Positions 11,396 through 22,059 of a stretch of DNA of 50,143 nucleotides are shown here, in pieces. The stretch spans positions 1 through 50,143 of the forward strand of contig NXFV01001063.1 of the NCBI GenBank assembly GCA_002803225.1, in the 5' to 3' direction. Each line of letters begins with the position of its first letter. Positions within the stretch are counted from its first letter, which is position 1. A model generated the notes under the pieces. That model worked only from the letters and a program-made list of their open reading frames with translations. It did no database searches and was not told the DNA's origin. Position numbers and translations under genes: made by a program. The stretch comes from Gamarada debralockiae (taxonomy: Eukaryota > Ascomycota > Leotiomycetes > Helotiales > Hyphodiscaceae).

Positions 11396-14300
11396 ATGGC
11401 GGAATTTTCGAGTGACAAGGCTCCGGTATGGCTACATATTCTTGTCTCCATTCTATTGCTGACTGTTATTAAGGGGCTTGCACAACAGCTATACCAACAA
11501 TGCAAGGCTTCAAAATGACTAGAAGAATCAGAATGCCTCAACCCCGCCGCATTGGGAGTAGCAATTCAATGCCCCAACCATGAATACGCATTTGAGCCTG
11601 CCTTCATGGACGAAAGGGTGATGAATGCAATCATGAATATCGATTTGCCGGTTGCATTGTCGATGTCATCTAATATTATATCAAACATTTTTACCAGAAT
11701 ATCACCGAACCAGACCGAACTTGTTATTCAGCTCCGTGAAGCCAGAATTCCCATTCTTGATTCATTACAAGAGATTCTCGCTCGGAGTTCTGAAATTATT
11801 GAAGCCATGGCATGTCTTGTGAGGGAAGAAAACGTTCTGTTGCTCTGGGCGAATACCATTGATCGCGCACTTCCACATTGTTCTGATATCGAACAAATGC
11901 TGATGGAGAAGGTACGCTATTGCTGAACTTACAGGCTGAAGTTTCGTTAACGCCAAATAGCTCTGGGGATCTAGTTTTGGAATGCCAAGGCCACTTTCCA
12001 AGACATGGCCAGCGAAGAGATTTTCGAGTTCAGACTCATACGAGATAACACCAGATCAGTCGAAACGTGCAACCAGAACGCCATCAATAAATTTCTCCGG
12101 ACAGCAAACACCAAAGCCGCTGCAAACATCAATTAGAGCAATGGAAAAGGGGAATTCTATCCGTGTTGAAGCCATGGAAATCAACGGCACTAAACAAGAG
12201 TTCATTGATCCTGAAGCGGCACACGTGGGAAATGCAAAACGACCCATGACCCTAACGCACTCCGTCATGGTTGGGCTTACCTTGATTCTTCTTATTTCAC
12301 TTGAAGCAATTGTCATCTCCAAAGTGAGTAACCAAAGCAATGACAAAAGAAGTCTGAGATTCTGAACGGATTTTGACAGGTTATTCTTGAGTGCAAATAT
12401 GACAGTAGGTACATACGTATAGGATACTTAGCAGTTGTTCCGATCTTTACAGGTTTTGCATTTTGTTCTGCCCTCCTGGTCACTTTCAGTGTCTTCCAAA
12501 TCTTTGCCCCCATTCGGGACAACTTGGGCAATACTCGGTACTATAGTGCAATTGCGCCGAATCCTGCAAAATTCGGGGATATTGAACTTCCTCATATCAC
12601 TATTCAGATTCCAGTATTTATGGAAAGCCTGACACGGTATATATCCATCTCTCAGGTCCAGGAAAGCGATGAACTAATAATTCGTTATAGCGTTATTCTT
12701 CCTACCATCACGAGTGTAAAAGCGGCTATACGACACTATGAGAGCGTGGGGGGAACAGCCTCTATTTTTGTCAATGACGATGGAATGCAAAATATTGATC
12801 CTGCTGTTGCGGAGTAAGTTTCCGTCAAGATGCTTTCTCCATTCACTCTTGATAAGTCCTAGAGCAAGAAGACGATACTATGCTACCAACAATATCGGCT
12901 GGTGTGCACGCCCGCCACATGGGAAGGACGGATTTGTCCGCAAGGGTCGATTCAAGAAAGCCAGTAATATGAATTACTGTCTTGACTTCTCCAATCGGGT
13001 GGAGGACGAACTTTCCCGTCTCATTTCACAACTAGCAGACAGTAGAAATACGGAGACCAAGAATATTACCATCGAGCAGGAAAACGAATTGTATCAGCAG
13101 GCTTTTGACACCACAGTCAGCTCAGACGAAGGAAGGACAATGGCCACAGGAAATGTTCGATTGGGAGAGATCATCTTGCTGATTGACTGCGATACTCGTG
13201 TGGTAAGTCTTGCTGTTCTTCTTTTTCTGACTGTGAGCTAAATAAACGACAGCCTGAAACATGCCTTCACATGGGAGCCCTGGAGATGATGGAATGTCCC
13301 AATATAGCCATCGTACAACATACAAGTGGCATTTTAAGAGTTGCGCACAACTTTTTTGAGACTGGAAGTGAGTGATGAGATAAGAATATTATCTCCAAGC
13401 TAACGAAACTAGTTTCTTACCTCACAGACCTAGTATACACCGCAATTGCTTTCAATGTCGGCAGTGGTGATTGTCCATGCGTGAGTCTTAAATAAACCCG
13501 GAAGAATATATGTTAATCGAAAAGTTTGTCGGTCACAATTCCTTTTTACGTTGGAAAGCAATCCAAAGCGTAGCCTTTCAGGAAGACGGTATAGGTATGG
13601 CATCTTCCTATACATCGAACAACTAGCTAACGCACGGACTTGGAGCCAAATTCTGGTCCGAGGATCATGTATCAGAAGATTTTCATCTTTCCCTCCGGCT
13701 TCAAATTGCAGGATTTAAGCTACGTCTAGCAACTTACCATGGAGAAGAATTCAAAGAAGGAGTTTCTTTGACCGTCTTCGACGAACTTGCCCGCTGGGAA
13801 AAATATGCCTACGGAACAAACGAACTAATCTTCAACCCACTGAGTAGGTGGTACAAAGGCCCAATCACAAGTCTATATCTCAGCTACTTCATGAGTCACA
13901 TCAAGACATCCAGTAAACTCATGGTGCTTTCTTACTCCTTCACTTATTATGCAATTGCTGCGGGGCTACCACTTTCACTTGTTAATTATCTAATCGTGGG
14001 CTGGTTTCCTAATACTCTGGATCAATTTTATGTTACTTCCTGGAGGGTCATCGTCGTAACACTAATCGTATTCAACGTCATTGTAAGTCTCCGCTACAGA
14101 TTTTCATGCTCAATCTAACTTTCTAGTCTCCAATCTCCTACATAACCGTCCGGTACCGGCTTTCCAAAGGCTCTCTCCTCTCCTCCCTCAAGCAAATCCT
14201 CACCTGCGCACCGCTACTCGTTCTCTTCTTCAGCGGCATTTCATTCCATCTCTCCAAAGCCCTTCTCTGCCATTTCATAGGCATAAATATGGAATGGACA

Positions 14301-14528
14301 GCAACAGCAAAGGAACTCGAGACTACAGGCTTTTTCATCGGCATGGATAGGATTGTGAATGATTTTAAATATATGTATGTTACGATAATTTTGATTGTGG
14401 TAGGGATGGTTTATTTAGGGGTATACGCTCCCTATGGATGGACGATTGAGAACTGGACTGCAATTTTCCCATTGGGGGTTCAAGTTGTTGGACATTTTTT
14501 CTTGCCGATTGCTTTGGGTCTTTTTTAG
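11396..14528 (+). CDS. GT2 processive glycosyltransferase, cellulose-synthase-like (module 2)
   Basis: A paralogue of the 4967-8160 gene, with matching exon borders, of about 830-850 residues. The coding core is continuous from GVAIQCPNHE (11552) onward. The start at 11396 (MAEFSSDKAP) with an intron is my preferred but uncertain model. Landmarks are TLTHSVMVGLTLILLISLEA (membrane helix), PHITIQIPVFME, FVNDDG, NIGWCARPPH, FKKASNMNYC, DxD as DCD (13185-13193), SEDFH, ELARW (13783-13797), then C-terminal helices ending PIALGLF. Introns run for example after MLMEK, VISK, PAVAE and DCDTRV. Catalytic motifs are preserved, so both GT2 copies look active. In the second copy the motif SEDFD reads SEDFH, one position past the acidic pair. 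The product polymer is unknown; the GH16 neighbour suggests a glucan. Confidence 0.83.
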
Positions 14529-14740
14529 AGTGAATTAGAAGTACAGACATGATTATGAAGAGGAATTTTGATACTTGATGGATGATTCTTATTATCAGCT
14601 TTCTAGGTACTATTTGCTCTCAGTTTATTAACAATTATTTCTTTTGTAAGTAATGTTTCAAAACAACTCTTAACAGGTAACTCGAAGTACAAGACCACGA
14701 GTGACAAATAACTGTTATTATGGCAATCCCCATAGGTATA

Positions 14741-14920
14741 CTAGTGGGGGAACCCTTCTATATAGGCTTCTACCTGCCGGCGGAGCTCCAGCTTTGTCTT
14801 GTGAATCCTGTAAAGGTGCTCGCTGAATGCTTTTGGCTCCATGGCCTTCCGACATTCATCGTTCAGGCAGAGAAGGACATTATATTTGGCGTTTAGTGAG
14901 ACCAAATGCTTGGGGGCCAT
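14741..14920 (-). pseudogene. Truncated OrsD-like (DUF3505) zinc-finger fragment
   Basis: A 59-codon minus-strand frame from ATG at 14920 to TAG at 14743-14741. It reads HLVSLNAKYNVLLCLNDECR and then AFSEHLYRIHKTK, which I recognise as the start of the fungal OrsD/DUF3505 domain with its C-x4-C ... H-x4-H finger. Family members continue for hundreds of residues with a second finger. Here the frame stops after EGFPH and the following sequence soon loses similarity. This is a relic, possibly moved as part of a repeat. It is not an orsellinic acid cluster: no polyketide synthase is nearby. Confidence 0.72.
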
Positions 14921-17117
14921 CGGAATAGATGCTGCGGGGCTGCTGAGGTGCTAGGCATGGTGTTCGTGTCCTTGTCGTCTTTGGCGTTTCTGAGACCAAA
15001 GTATCATTTGCGTCTTTAATCGTCCGCTACGTAGCTCTGACTTCCCTCCTTCCCGTATTGCGTAGTTCACTGCCTTTGAAAAAGAGCTCTAGCATTGTAT
15101 CTAGTGCATATAGGCTGCCACGTCGAACGTACTTCTTCCTGTTATAATAAAGCCTATCCAAAGGTTAGGAAAATCGGTTTGTGATAACGTATTAATTGCT
15201 TTATAAGACTAGTTCATTCTATAAGGAATACCTCCTATAAGAAACGGTTCTAACTGGTCAAAATGCACTACAAGGGTCTTATAAGAACATAGTGGGAGTT
15301 CATTTTACACCTCACAAGAGGTCAAAAACCTCCTATTTTAGACCATTTTCAGAGTTGAATTCTCTCACCAAAAGAACTGCATTTAAACTGCTTTGGAAGT
15401 AGAATTCGATGAATTACACGAAGTGTATTATGACCTAATATAAACTATGCCACCTATTATTTCCTCCGCAACTGATAAAACGCGCGACACTCTCCTATAT
15501 ATTCTACACTTAATCCATGTCCATGAAGCCATTGTCTGCTATGTAATTGTTTCTAAGAACAGGGTTGAATTCGTCATTATCAGAAGAGTCGAAATTAGGC
15601 TCAGAATCAAGGCTTCTAGCACTATTGTTAAAGCTCCTTGACACTGGTACAAGCAAATTGGACAAAATCGCGATATTGAAAATTAGTTTAGTAGAGTCTA
15701 TGTTCACCGCACTTGATATTATCCAACATGCGGGTGCGCCTAACACTTAACGTAATGAGTTGTACAAATCTTGTCTGTACATCTTAGAGGTAAGGTCTGG
15801 CACGTTAGAGAAATAGCTGCCTGCATGATATATACTCTTTATTGCACAAATAATAGCTACCAGCAGTTGTAAAATTCATAGAAACCTCTATAAATTCAAC
15901 CAATTGTCTCCACAGGGTTTTAATGGCTATAAAGCTTGCCCTAGAACTGCGACTAGCTGTCAATCTAGAGTCTGTAACAGACAGTGACCAATTGCTATAA
16001 TTTATAAACTGTTGCTACCATTGGTGTAGATGGATTGGGTTAACTCGCATTGCTACTAAAGAGTGGAGTTTCTCCGAAAAGTGGCTGCCTAGAAATTTTG
16101 GCTATGTATCTCAAAGTTAGTAACACTATTGCTCGGATTCTTCTGTCTTCTAGCAGCAGTTTCCTTTAGGGCTAATCATTTGCACCTGACTCCGTTATAG
16201 ATTATCTCTTTCTTTATGACATTTATAAAGAATTTTTTGATCTCATGAAGACGTATTCTATTCTAACTACTACTCTAGGAGGCTCTAAATGCTCTGTAAA
16301 CATAGCTTAGCATGTAATGCGGTTGTATGTCGTGCAGCTTTCACTGCAGCTCTTAGAGAAGATACACTAGGCCATTAAAATGTCATTAGCTTTGCTGCCG
16401 CTCTTGACACTGACATCGCGTTAGCGGCAATTGAAGTCCTCCCTGATGTGTGGGAAAGCCATACTTGAGGAAACAGCACTTGATACTTGGAATTGGGAGG
16501 GGTAGACTTTGATATCGAAAACATCTAGTCTCTACCATATATTACATTAGCAGCTTAGGTCATAGAAGGCCTCCTGGCTTTAAAAGCACTAGTAGTCAAA
16601 GAGGATAGCCTCTTGACTAGACATTAAAGCTAATAGTATTTGCACTTGTAACAAGGCTTCTCCTCTTAGTAAATGCAATTATCTAACGCTACGAAGGACT
16701 TGACTTTTACTACTAGCAGGCCAGTTCTAGGAAACAGAATAATTAGGGGTATTACCCTTGCTTTAGAGCAATTTATCACCTTTAGTCGCGACAAGAAGAT
16801 CTACGAGAATCTTCTACTAGAAGTCTAGGGAAAACCTTCTCCCCCAGCTACCTCATGACGGGTCATTATAGACGTATTAAAATTGATAAAGGAGAATGTT
16901 CTCTTCTCGGCCGCAAGGATACCACGTTCTTAAACGAACAACTAAAACGCGACCTCAACCTCAACATCAACACAGACTTCCCCCTTAAGATAGAATAGAC
17001 CTGAAACACCTACTCCGCCTTTTCTCGACCAACTCTGGAAATAATCGGTTTCAAAAGTTACTGAATTGCCACCCACTCTTCAACCTGCCGTGTACGTTAA
17101 CACAAATTTTCTATCCA
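14921..17117. other. Decayed, gene-poor repeat-like region
   Basis: The sequence is rich in TA, CTA and TAG, with stops in all frames, and looks like an old mutated mobile or duplicated segment. Short coding echoes can be read, such as AALDTDIALAAIEVLPDVWE near 16400 on plus. I could not assign an element family or find terminal repeats. Confidence 0.4.
16712..16921 (+). pseudogene. Unidentified coding relic with in-frame stops
   Basis: One plus-strand frame reads about 70 codons (RPVLGNRIIRGITLALEQF, then FSRDKKIYENLLLEV, then RVIIDVLKLIKENVLF) broken by a TAG and a TGA. The stops sit where TGG and CGA codons would be plausible ancestors, fitting transition mutation. I do not recognise the family. 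Confidence 0.3.
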
Positions 17118-17937
17118 GTGAGCGGCCGCCGCCCAAGCCTGGATTTGCATGCTGATATTTCCTCAATAGATGCCTCTTTAACCATCAAAATGGACCAAAA
17201 CGGGCAAATCGCTCTGATCGCCGTCTTCGCCTTTCTTGGTTGGATCGTCCTTTTTACATTTGGCCCTCAAGGTTGTCAACAGCTGGATAAGCTACACGTC
17301 CTTGTACAACTCGAGCTAATGTCAGCCGTGATTGCAGGCCCAAAAGATGTATGGCTCCCCGACTATCAATACTTCGATAAATGTTCCTGACTGGGCTTGG
17401 CTTTAGGGCGGATGCCAAGGCAACTCTCGATGCTAGACGCTCTTCCACAACTGTCACTGCGACTACTAGATTCGCGGTGTTGGCGTCGAGAAGGATACTT
17501 GCGGTGCTTCTTCCTGGTAATGGCCAACAATGGAGCTGGATCAAGCTTGCTGATATGGTTTGCCCAAGAGTATAATTCTTACGTGTAGAGTCAGAGGCAC
17601 TTGTCAATACAACCACTCAAACGAAAAGGAGCAATTGCTTGTGTGTGACTTCGGATGATTGCGCGGATACGTGCAGCCTGACAGTTGACAAAGACGATAC
17701 CCCACATCAGAAAGGCATGTTTGCCTAGACTGCCAGCACAAATTTCGTCATGGCTTTGCTGTGTTCTGTAACCCATTTGACTCTTATAGCAATGATGCCC
17801 GAGACTTGAGGGTAACGGAGTCAAAGGAAGAGTCAACGTAGCTCCAGAACGATGAATCACATCCGGCGAAATCCTTACGCACCCACATTGTCTACCACTC
17901 TGTCTACTCAAACAGATTACCCCTCACCAACCCCATG
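17118..17937. other. Unresolved region upstream of a membrane-protein relic
   Basis: Several overlapping frames exist on both strands (17118-17390 plus, 17254-17616 minus, 17591-17911 minus). None carries a recognisable domain, and none can be joined convincingly by introns to the frame downstream. It may hold 5' exons of the broken gene at 17938-18626. Confidence 0.3.
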
Positions 17938-18626
17938 TAGCCATCCGCTCCACCTTCCGCCGCAACCTCAGCGGTAGCACTAAACACCTACGGCTACGGC
18001 GACGTCAATGCCGGCGACACAATTCCCTCCCCATCAGACCAATACCCCACCTCAACTTCCACAAGCACCGCAGTACCAATCGCACACCTCAAAGTCAGCA
18101 TCCCCAGCCAAGGTGCCATAATAGTAATCTGCGTAATCTGCGGCCTCCTGCTCCTCGCTCTCCTATTTGCAATCCTGATCATCATCGGACGACGCTCCCA
18201 GTCCGAACAACTGCGTATTGATATTGAAGGTGGCGATGGTGGAGGTACACATCGTATGAGGAAGAGAAGGCATAAGAGTGAGAATACTTTTACGTATTTT
18301 GGGGATACGGAGATTGGGGAGGTGGGAGAAAGAGAGGTTATGGCGGGATGGAGAGGCCGTTTTTCAGACCGGGACCGGGACCGGATTTGAGGGAGCATGG
18401 GGGCGTGCCGCCGGGGTATTCTGTGGATCCGACGACGGGGGATGCGCCTAACGTGGGGAGGGCGCAAGGGCAGGAGGGGAGAGAGGACGTTGAGGAGGTT
18501 GAAGAGTCTGAGACTAGCACGACATGGGCTGGTGGGCCGAGGACTGAGAGCTCGGCATCTGAGAGTCGGCATCTTTTGTCAAGGGTTTCTAGTTCGAATG
18601 CCAGGGGCCGACATAGATATAAATAA
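17938..18626 (+). pseudogene. Single-pass membrane protein, apparently frameshifted
   Basis: After a possible intron end (CATGTAG) a frame opens with a Ser/Thr/Pro-rich stretch (PSAPPSAATSAVALNTYGYG, later TSTSTSTAVP). One strong membrane helix follows (AIIVICVICGLLLLALLFAI), then a basic stop-transfer RR and a charged tail. The frame hits TGA just after a GACCGG repeat near 18390. A second frame overlapping from 18348 (RPFFRPGPGPDL ... GYSVDPTTGDAPN ... SNARGRHRYK) looks like the proper C-terminus, so a small indel or an unrecognised intron near 18300-18370 separates them. The layout suits a fungal plasma-membrane sensor-like protein, but no extracellular domain could be identified. Confidence 0.4.
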
Positions 18627-19469
18627 GGTGGGTTAGATGTGATCTAGCGCGAGCAGACATAAGGGACAAGACAGAGCTTCTGACAACTCTACGGCGGTCT
18701 CAGGCACTTCAATAGCCTGTGTAAATTGTAATGGGAGGGAGAGATGAGATCAATGAAATTGGATCCTCGAGATTGCTGATATGTTGACCTTGGATCTTTC
18801 AACCAGTGTACTTGAAAGGAGGTCATTCTGGAAGACTTTGAATCGTTCAATTGGTTTGAGTGATTGAACATTCGTGTCTCAATGGCTATTACCTCCACTA
18901 TTATGGATTTGAGCGACAGAGAGTGGGTATTTGACAGTGGCATTACAGGGTGGGAATTCAACTGAAGTCTTGTAATGAAGCTACGAAGGGATATTGGATT
19001 GTAACCAAGGACTGAAACATCTTGCCGATTTCCTATCTTCGGATGCCGTGGACAGCTTACGAGGTCTTAAGGCGTTTGAATGGCCAAAAGGGTGTCCCTA
19101 TTCCATAGCGTTGTTGGTTAATACAGCTGACGCACCATCAATTGATTCAAAGACTCTCAACAGAGCAGTTATCAATAATCATGCATCTTAAGGGCCAGCA
19201 CATACCTGAAGCCCCAACCTCCTTCTTTTTGGTGCTGAAGTCAGGATCTTCTACAGGATCTGGCCGTTGGAGAGCAAGCCTACGGCTCTTCAGATTCAGG
19301 ATATGCATTTGCTGCTGGAGCATAACGCCGGAAGCGCTGTGCTTATAAAACATAGGTGGATAGATGTAATAATGGATGTTCAGCTTAGAGTTTAGCTAGT
19401 CTTTTGATGAAAAGGCACCTAGAAGTGAAGTGCTTGAACATGGGTCACAGCACCTGCTGGCTGGTTTGG
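18627..19469. other. Gene-free region
   Basis: No frame here shows a recognisable domain. It may contain the eroded 5' part (PX domain and linker) of the snx41 copy that follows, but I could not read it. Confidence 0.35.
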
Positions 19470-20447
19470 CGGCTCCTGCTCAACATCCCAGGTAGACACC
19501 GAGTGAATAACATCTCTCCTCATTATCCTCAGATCTTGGAAAGCTTAGTGCGAGATTTAATAGCTTTCGCTCTCGGAACTTTCCCCATCCCTTGCGGCAG
19601 CCATCAAGAGAATTGGACAAGTTATTGACTCCTTATATATTGACACAGAAGAGCTTTCTAGCTCGTTAGAAGCAAGTTTTGCTGAACCTATGCGTGAGTG
19701 TGCTCAATTCGCCGGTGTTGTGCAAGGCGTCCTGCGATACCGTGTATTTAAGCAAGTATAGCAGGAGATGACCAATAATGGGCTTACTAAGAAGAGAGCA
19801 CTTCTTGAGTCACTAAAGAGGAGCGAGTCCGAGGTGCAGAAATTCGAACAGTACCTCAGTAGCAGCGGCACCGGCAGCTTACCCAAGACGATCCACATCT
19901 TCTGCCCGAGATCTACCGCTCTTAAGGCGAGAAAATAGCTAAGAGGATACCGCCTCTATTGCTTCCGACTTTCCCCCCACCCATGGTGACACACCTTCAG
20001 CCAAACAGGGCGCGCCTCAAACCGATGACTCTTCTCTAACTCACTGAAAGAGCTCGAGTAGCAACTTCATTACGAATAGGATATTCGGTCGTATTAGCTA
20101 TGCTGTGCATGGCGTTGCGGATATTGACCCGGAGCAAACTCGGAGAGATACGATTGGCAAGACCACAGAGCCTATTGGTCAATTGGAACAAGTACAGCAA
20201 GCATCAGAGCAAGACGTTTGGAATGCTAGTGGTGGGATCTTGAAGGATTTGAAGCGCTTCCAATTGGAGAAGGAAGGCGATTTGAAGCGGTATATGGTAA
20301 GCGTTTCCTTCCCTGCTAGGCTTCTATGAAATAATTACTGACCTCGTGTAGCTTGCATACGCCAGAAGTCAAATCGAATGGGCCAAGAAGAACAAAAGGG
20401 CCTGGAAAGAGGCGCGAGCCAAGGTGAACAAGATAGAGGAAGACTAA
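19470..20447 (+). pseudogene. snx41: Sorting nexin Snx41 C-terminal pseudogene
   Basis: The BAR-type C-terminal half of a Snx41-like sorting nexin can be followed across broken frames. It runs RVNNI (19500), DLGKLSARFNSF, then SLAAAIKRIGQVIDSLYIDT, FAEPMRECAQFAGVVQGVLR, then a TAG before QEMTNNGLTKKRALLESLKR. After further breaks come DFPPTHGDTPSAKQG, FITNRIFGRISYAVHGVADI, GILKDLKRFQLEKEGDLKRY, a proper GT-AG intron, and LAYARSQIEWAKKNKR to the stop at 20445. Intact proteins are about 600 residues with an N-terminal PX domain and help retrieve endosomal cargo and support selective autophagy. Here the PX half is missing and at least one stop and one frame change exist, so it cannot make the protein. 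The TAG replaces a CAG expected from the family, a RIP-like change. An intact copy presumably exists elsewhere. Confidence 0.85.
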
Positions 20448-20745
20448 TGAGTGAACGAACGAGGCAACGAAGTGCGTCATGGGTGATAATCTCGACAGGA
20501 GTCATAACACGGATGGAGTCTGGGATGGGATTACCATTGAGTGTAATTAATTACATGACATAACTGCGAGCGCAGTAATAGAGCAAGGCATAGGACCTGA
20601 AATTTGTCTCATGAAGTTGGTGTCATAGACTGGGCCGATGTGGGATATCTCAGTCTCGTTTACTACTTAAATTCTGGCGTCCGAATCGTTCAAACTGTTT
20701 GAATGGTCGAGATTTTCTAATTGGTAGAGTAATTCCTTTTCAAAA
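20448..20745. other. Short intergenic gap
   Basis: Between the snx41 pseudogene and the 3' end of the minus-strand coiled-coil gene. Nothing recognisable is seen. Confidence 0.4.
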
Positions 20746-22059
20746 CTACATCGCTCCAGCCAATCCGTACATTGACTGATAGACCTTGAACATGATTCCC
20801 GACCGCAGCAACTCCGCATCAGGACGAGTGAGAGGAATTCTCACCCATCTCTGCAAGTCCCAAATCCAGCTCGCGATATACTTTACCAACCGCTGGAGTG
20901 TCTTGAAGACACCACCTATTAGACCGAATGATAGCAGCCTCTCCAATTCTCCAATTCGCTCAAGCAGCCGTGCATTCTCCTTGACTGAAATCATGTCCCG
21001 AGTAGCCGCAGCTGCTGATTTCTCCCCGTTCTCTTTGAGAGTATTCTGAAGCTTTAGTTGAGTTTCCTCCAGCCTGCTTTGGGCGATGGTAAGCTCGTCC
21101 TTGAGTCTTCTCACTTGGGGAAGTAGGTTATCTCCCTCCGCTGAAATCATTTCTTCAACCCATAGGGCATGATCCAACTCTTCCTTCAATTTCTCGATTT
21201 CGTTCCCCTGCCTTGACAGCTGTGATTGCAAACCGTCCGATTTTGTATGAGCCGCGTCGCACTCTTCTCTCAACCGAGCAGTTTCTTCATACTGTCCCGC
21301 GAGCTCTCGTCTCAGCGTTTCCGTCTTGGTGAGCAGAATATCGCGTTTTGCATTCATATCATCCAGAGCTTGAGACGTTTGTGCTGAATTGCGACGCTCC
21401 TCTTTGAATCGAAGACACATCTCCTCTTCAATCTCGGTCCGCTTGGCAACTCTGGCTTCAGCTCGCTTCTTGCGATTTTCACAAGCTTGGCGCAGGCTTG
21501 ATATTTCTGAATTTTGCTTCGCCACCAGTTTCTGATTCAAATCTGCAATATCCTTAAACAGCTCGACTTCTGCTAACAGATGGTCGTTTTCCAGTTTCAA
21601 CTTCTCGAATTTGTCTTTCAATTCCTTGGAAATGGTTTTCTGCTTCTCGGCATCAGAGCTCCAGAACGTTACCCACAATTCCGTTATCAGTAAAGACAGT
21701 TTCAGCGACTGAATCTCACACCGAAGTCCTTCGCTTGGCTCGTACCAGTACACCGCCCCGTACTCTCTTGCCGCGTCTCGAAGGGCCGAGCGCCATTCGA
21801 CGACTTTCTCCTCAACCTGGCGCTGGTGAAAATCATCGCAAAGGCTGAGTTCAGCAAGCCGTAGGAGAAGGTGTGATACGTCGTTCGGTGACTTAGTTTC
21901 CATGTCTTTTAGCAGATCATGTATCTTGTTGATGTTTCTGGAGGGAATGTCCCTGCAGCATCGCTTGCCATATCTGTTGTCCCCGACGCAGGTCATGTTG
22001 TCGCTATCGCGGGAGAGGATATTGAGTGTTCTGTAAGCATCCCATTTCCCGGGTGTCAT
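20746..22059 (-). CDS. Coiled-coil protein with N-terminal Cys-containing motif
   Basis: One intact 437-residue frame. Near the N-terminus it has CVGDNRYGKRCCRDIPSRN, the C-x-G...G-x-RC pattern seen at the start of various fungal proteins of unknown role, followed by a helical region. Residues about 140-365 are a long heptad-rich coiled coil (for example LKDKFEKLKLENDHLLAEVE). The C-terminus turns hydrophobic and aromatic (LIGGVFKTLQRLVKYIASWI), perhaps a membrane-associating segment. I do not recognise the gene and assign no function. It lies about 1 kb downstream of the bub1 stop codon, transcribed in the same direction. Confidence 0.72.
   Translation of the reverse strand: MTPGKWDAYRTLNILSRDSDNMTCVGDNRYGKRCCRDIPSRNINKIHDLLKDMETKSPNDVSHLLLRLAELSLCDDFHQRQVEEKVVEWRSALRDAAREYGAVYWYEPSEGLRCEIQSLKLSLLITELWVTFWSSDAEKQKTISKELKDKFEKLKLENDHLLAEVELFKDIADLNQKLVAKQNSEISSLRQACENRKKRAEARVAKRTEIEEEMCLRFKEERRNSAQTSQALDDMNAKRDILLTKTETLRRELAGQYEETARLREECDAAHTKSDGLQSQLSRQGNEIEKLKEELDHALWVEEMISAEGDNLLPQVRRLKDELTIAQSRLEETQLKLQNTLKENGEKSAAAATRDMISVKENARLLERIGELERLLSFGLIGGVFKTLQRLVKYIASWIWDLQRWVRIPLTRPDAELLRSGIMFKVYQSMYGLAGAM

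Noticed and set aside
14741..14920. Orsellinic acid cluster suggested by the OrsD-like fragment
   Set aside because: No polyketide synthase or other ors genes are nearby, and the fragment is truncated.
17994..18572. 192-codon minus frame
   Set aside because: Its Arg/Pro/Ser-rich text is the reverse of the membrane-helix and Pro/Gly-rich coding frame on plus, which reads far more like protein.
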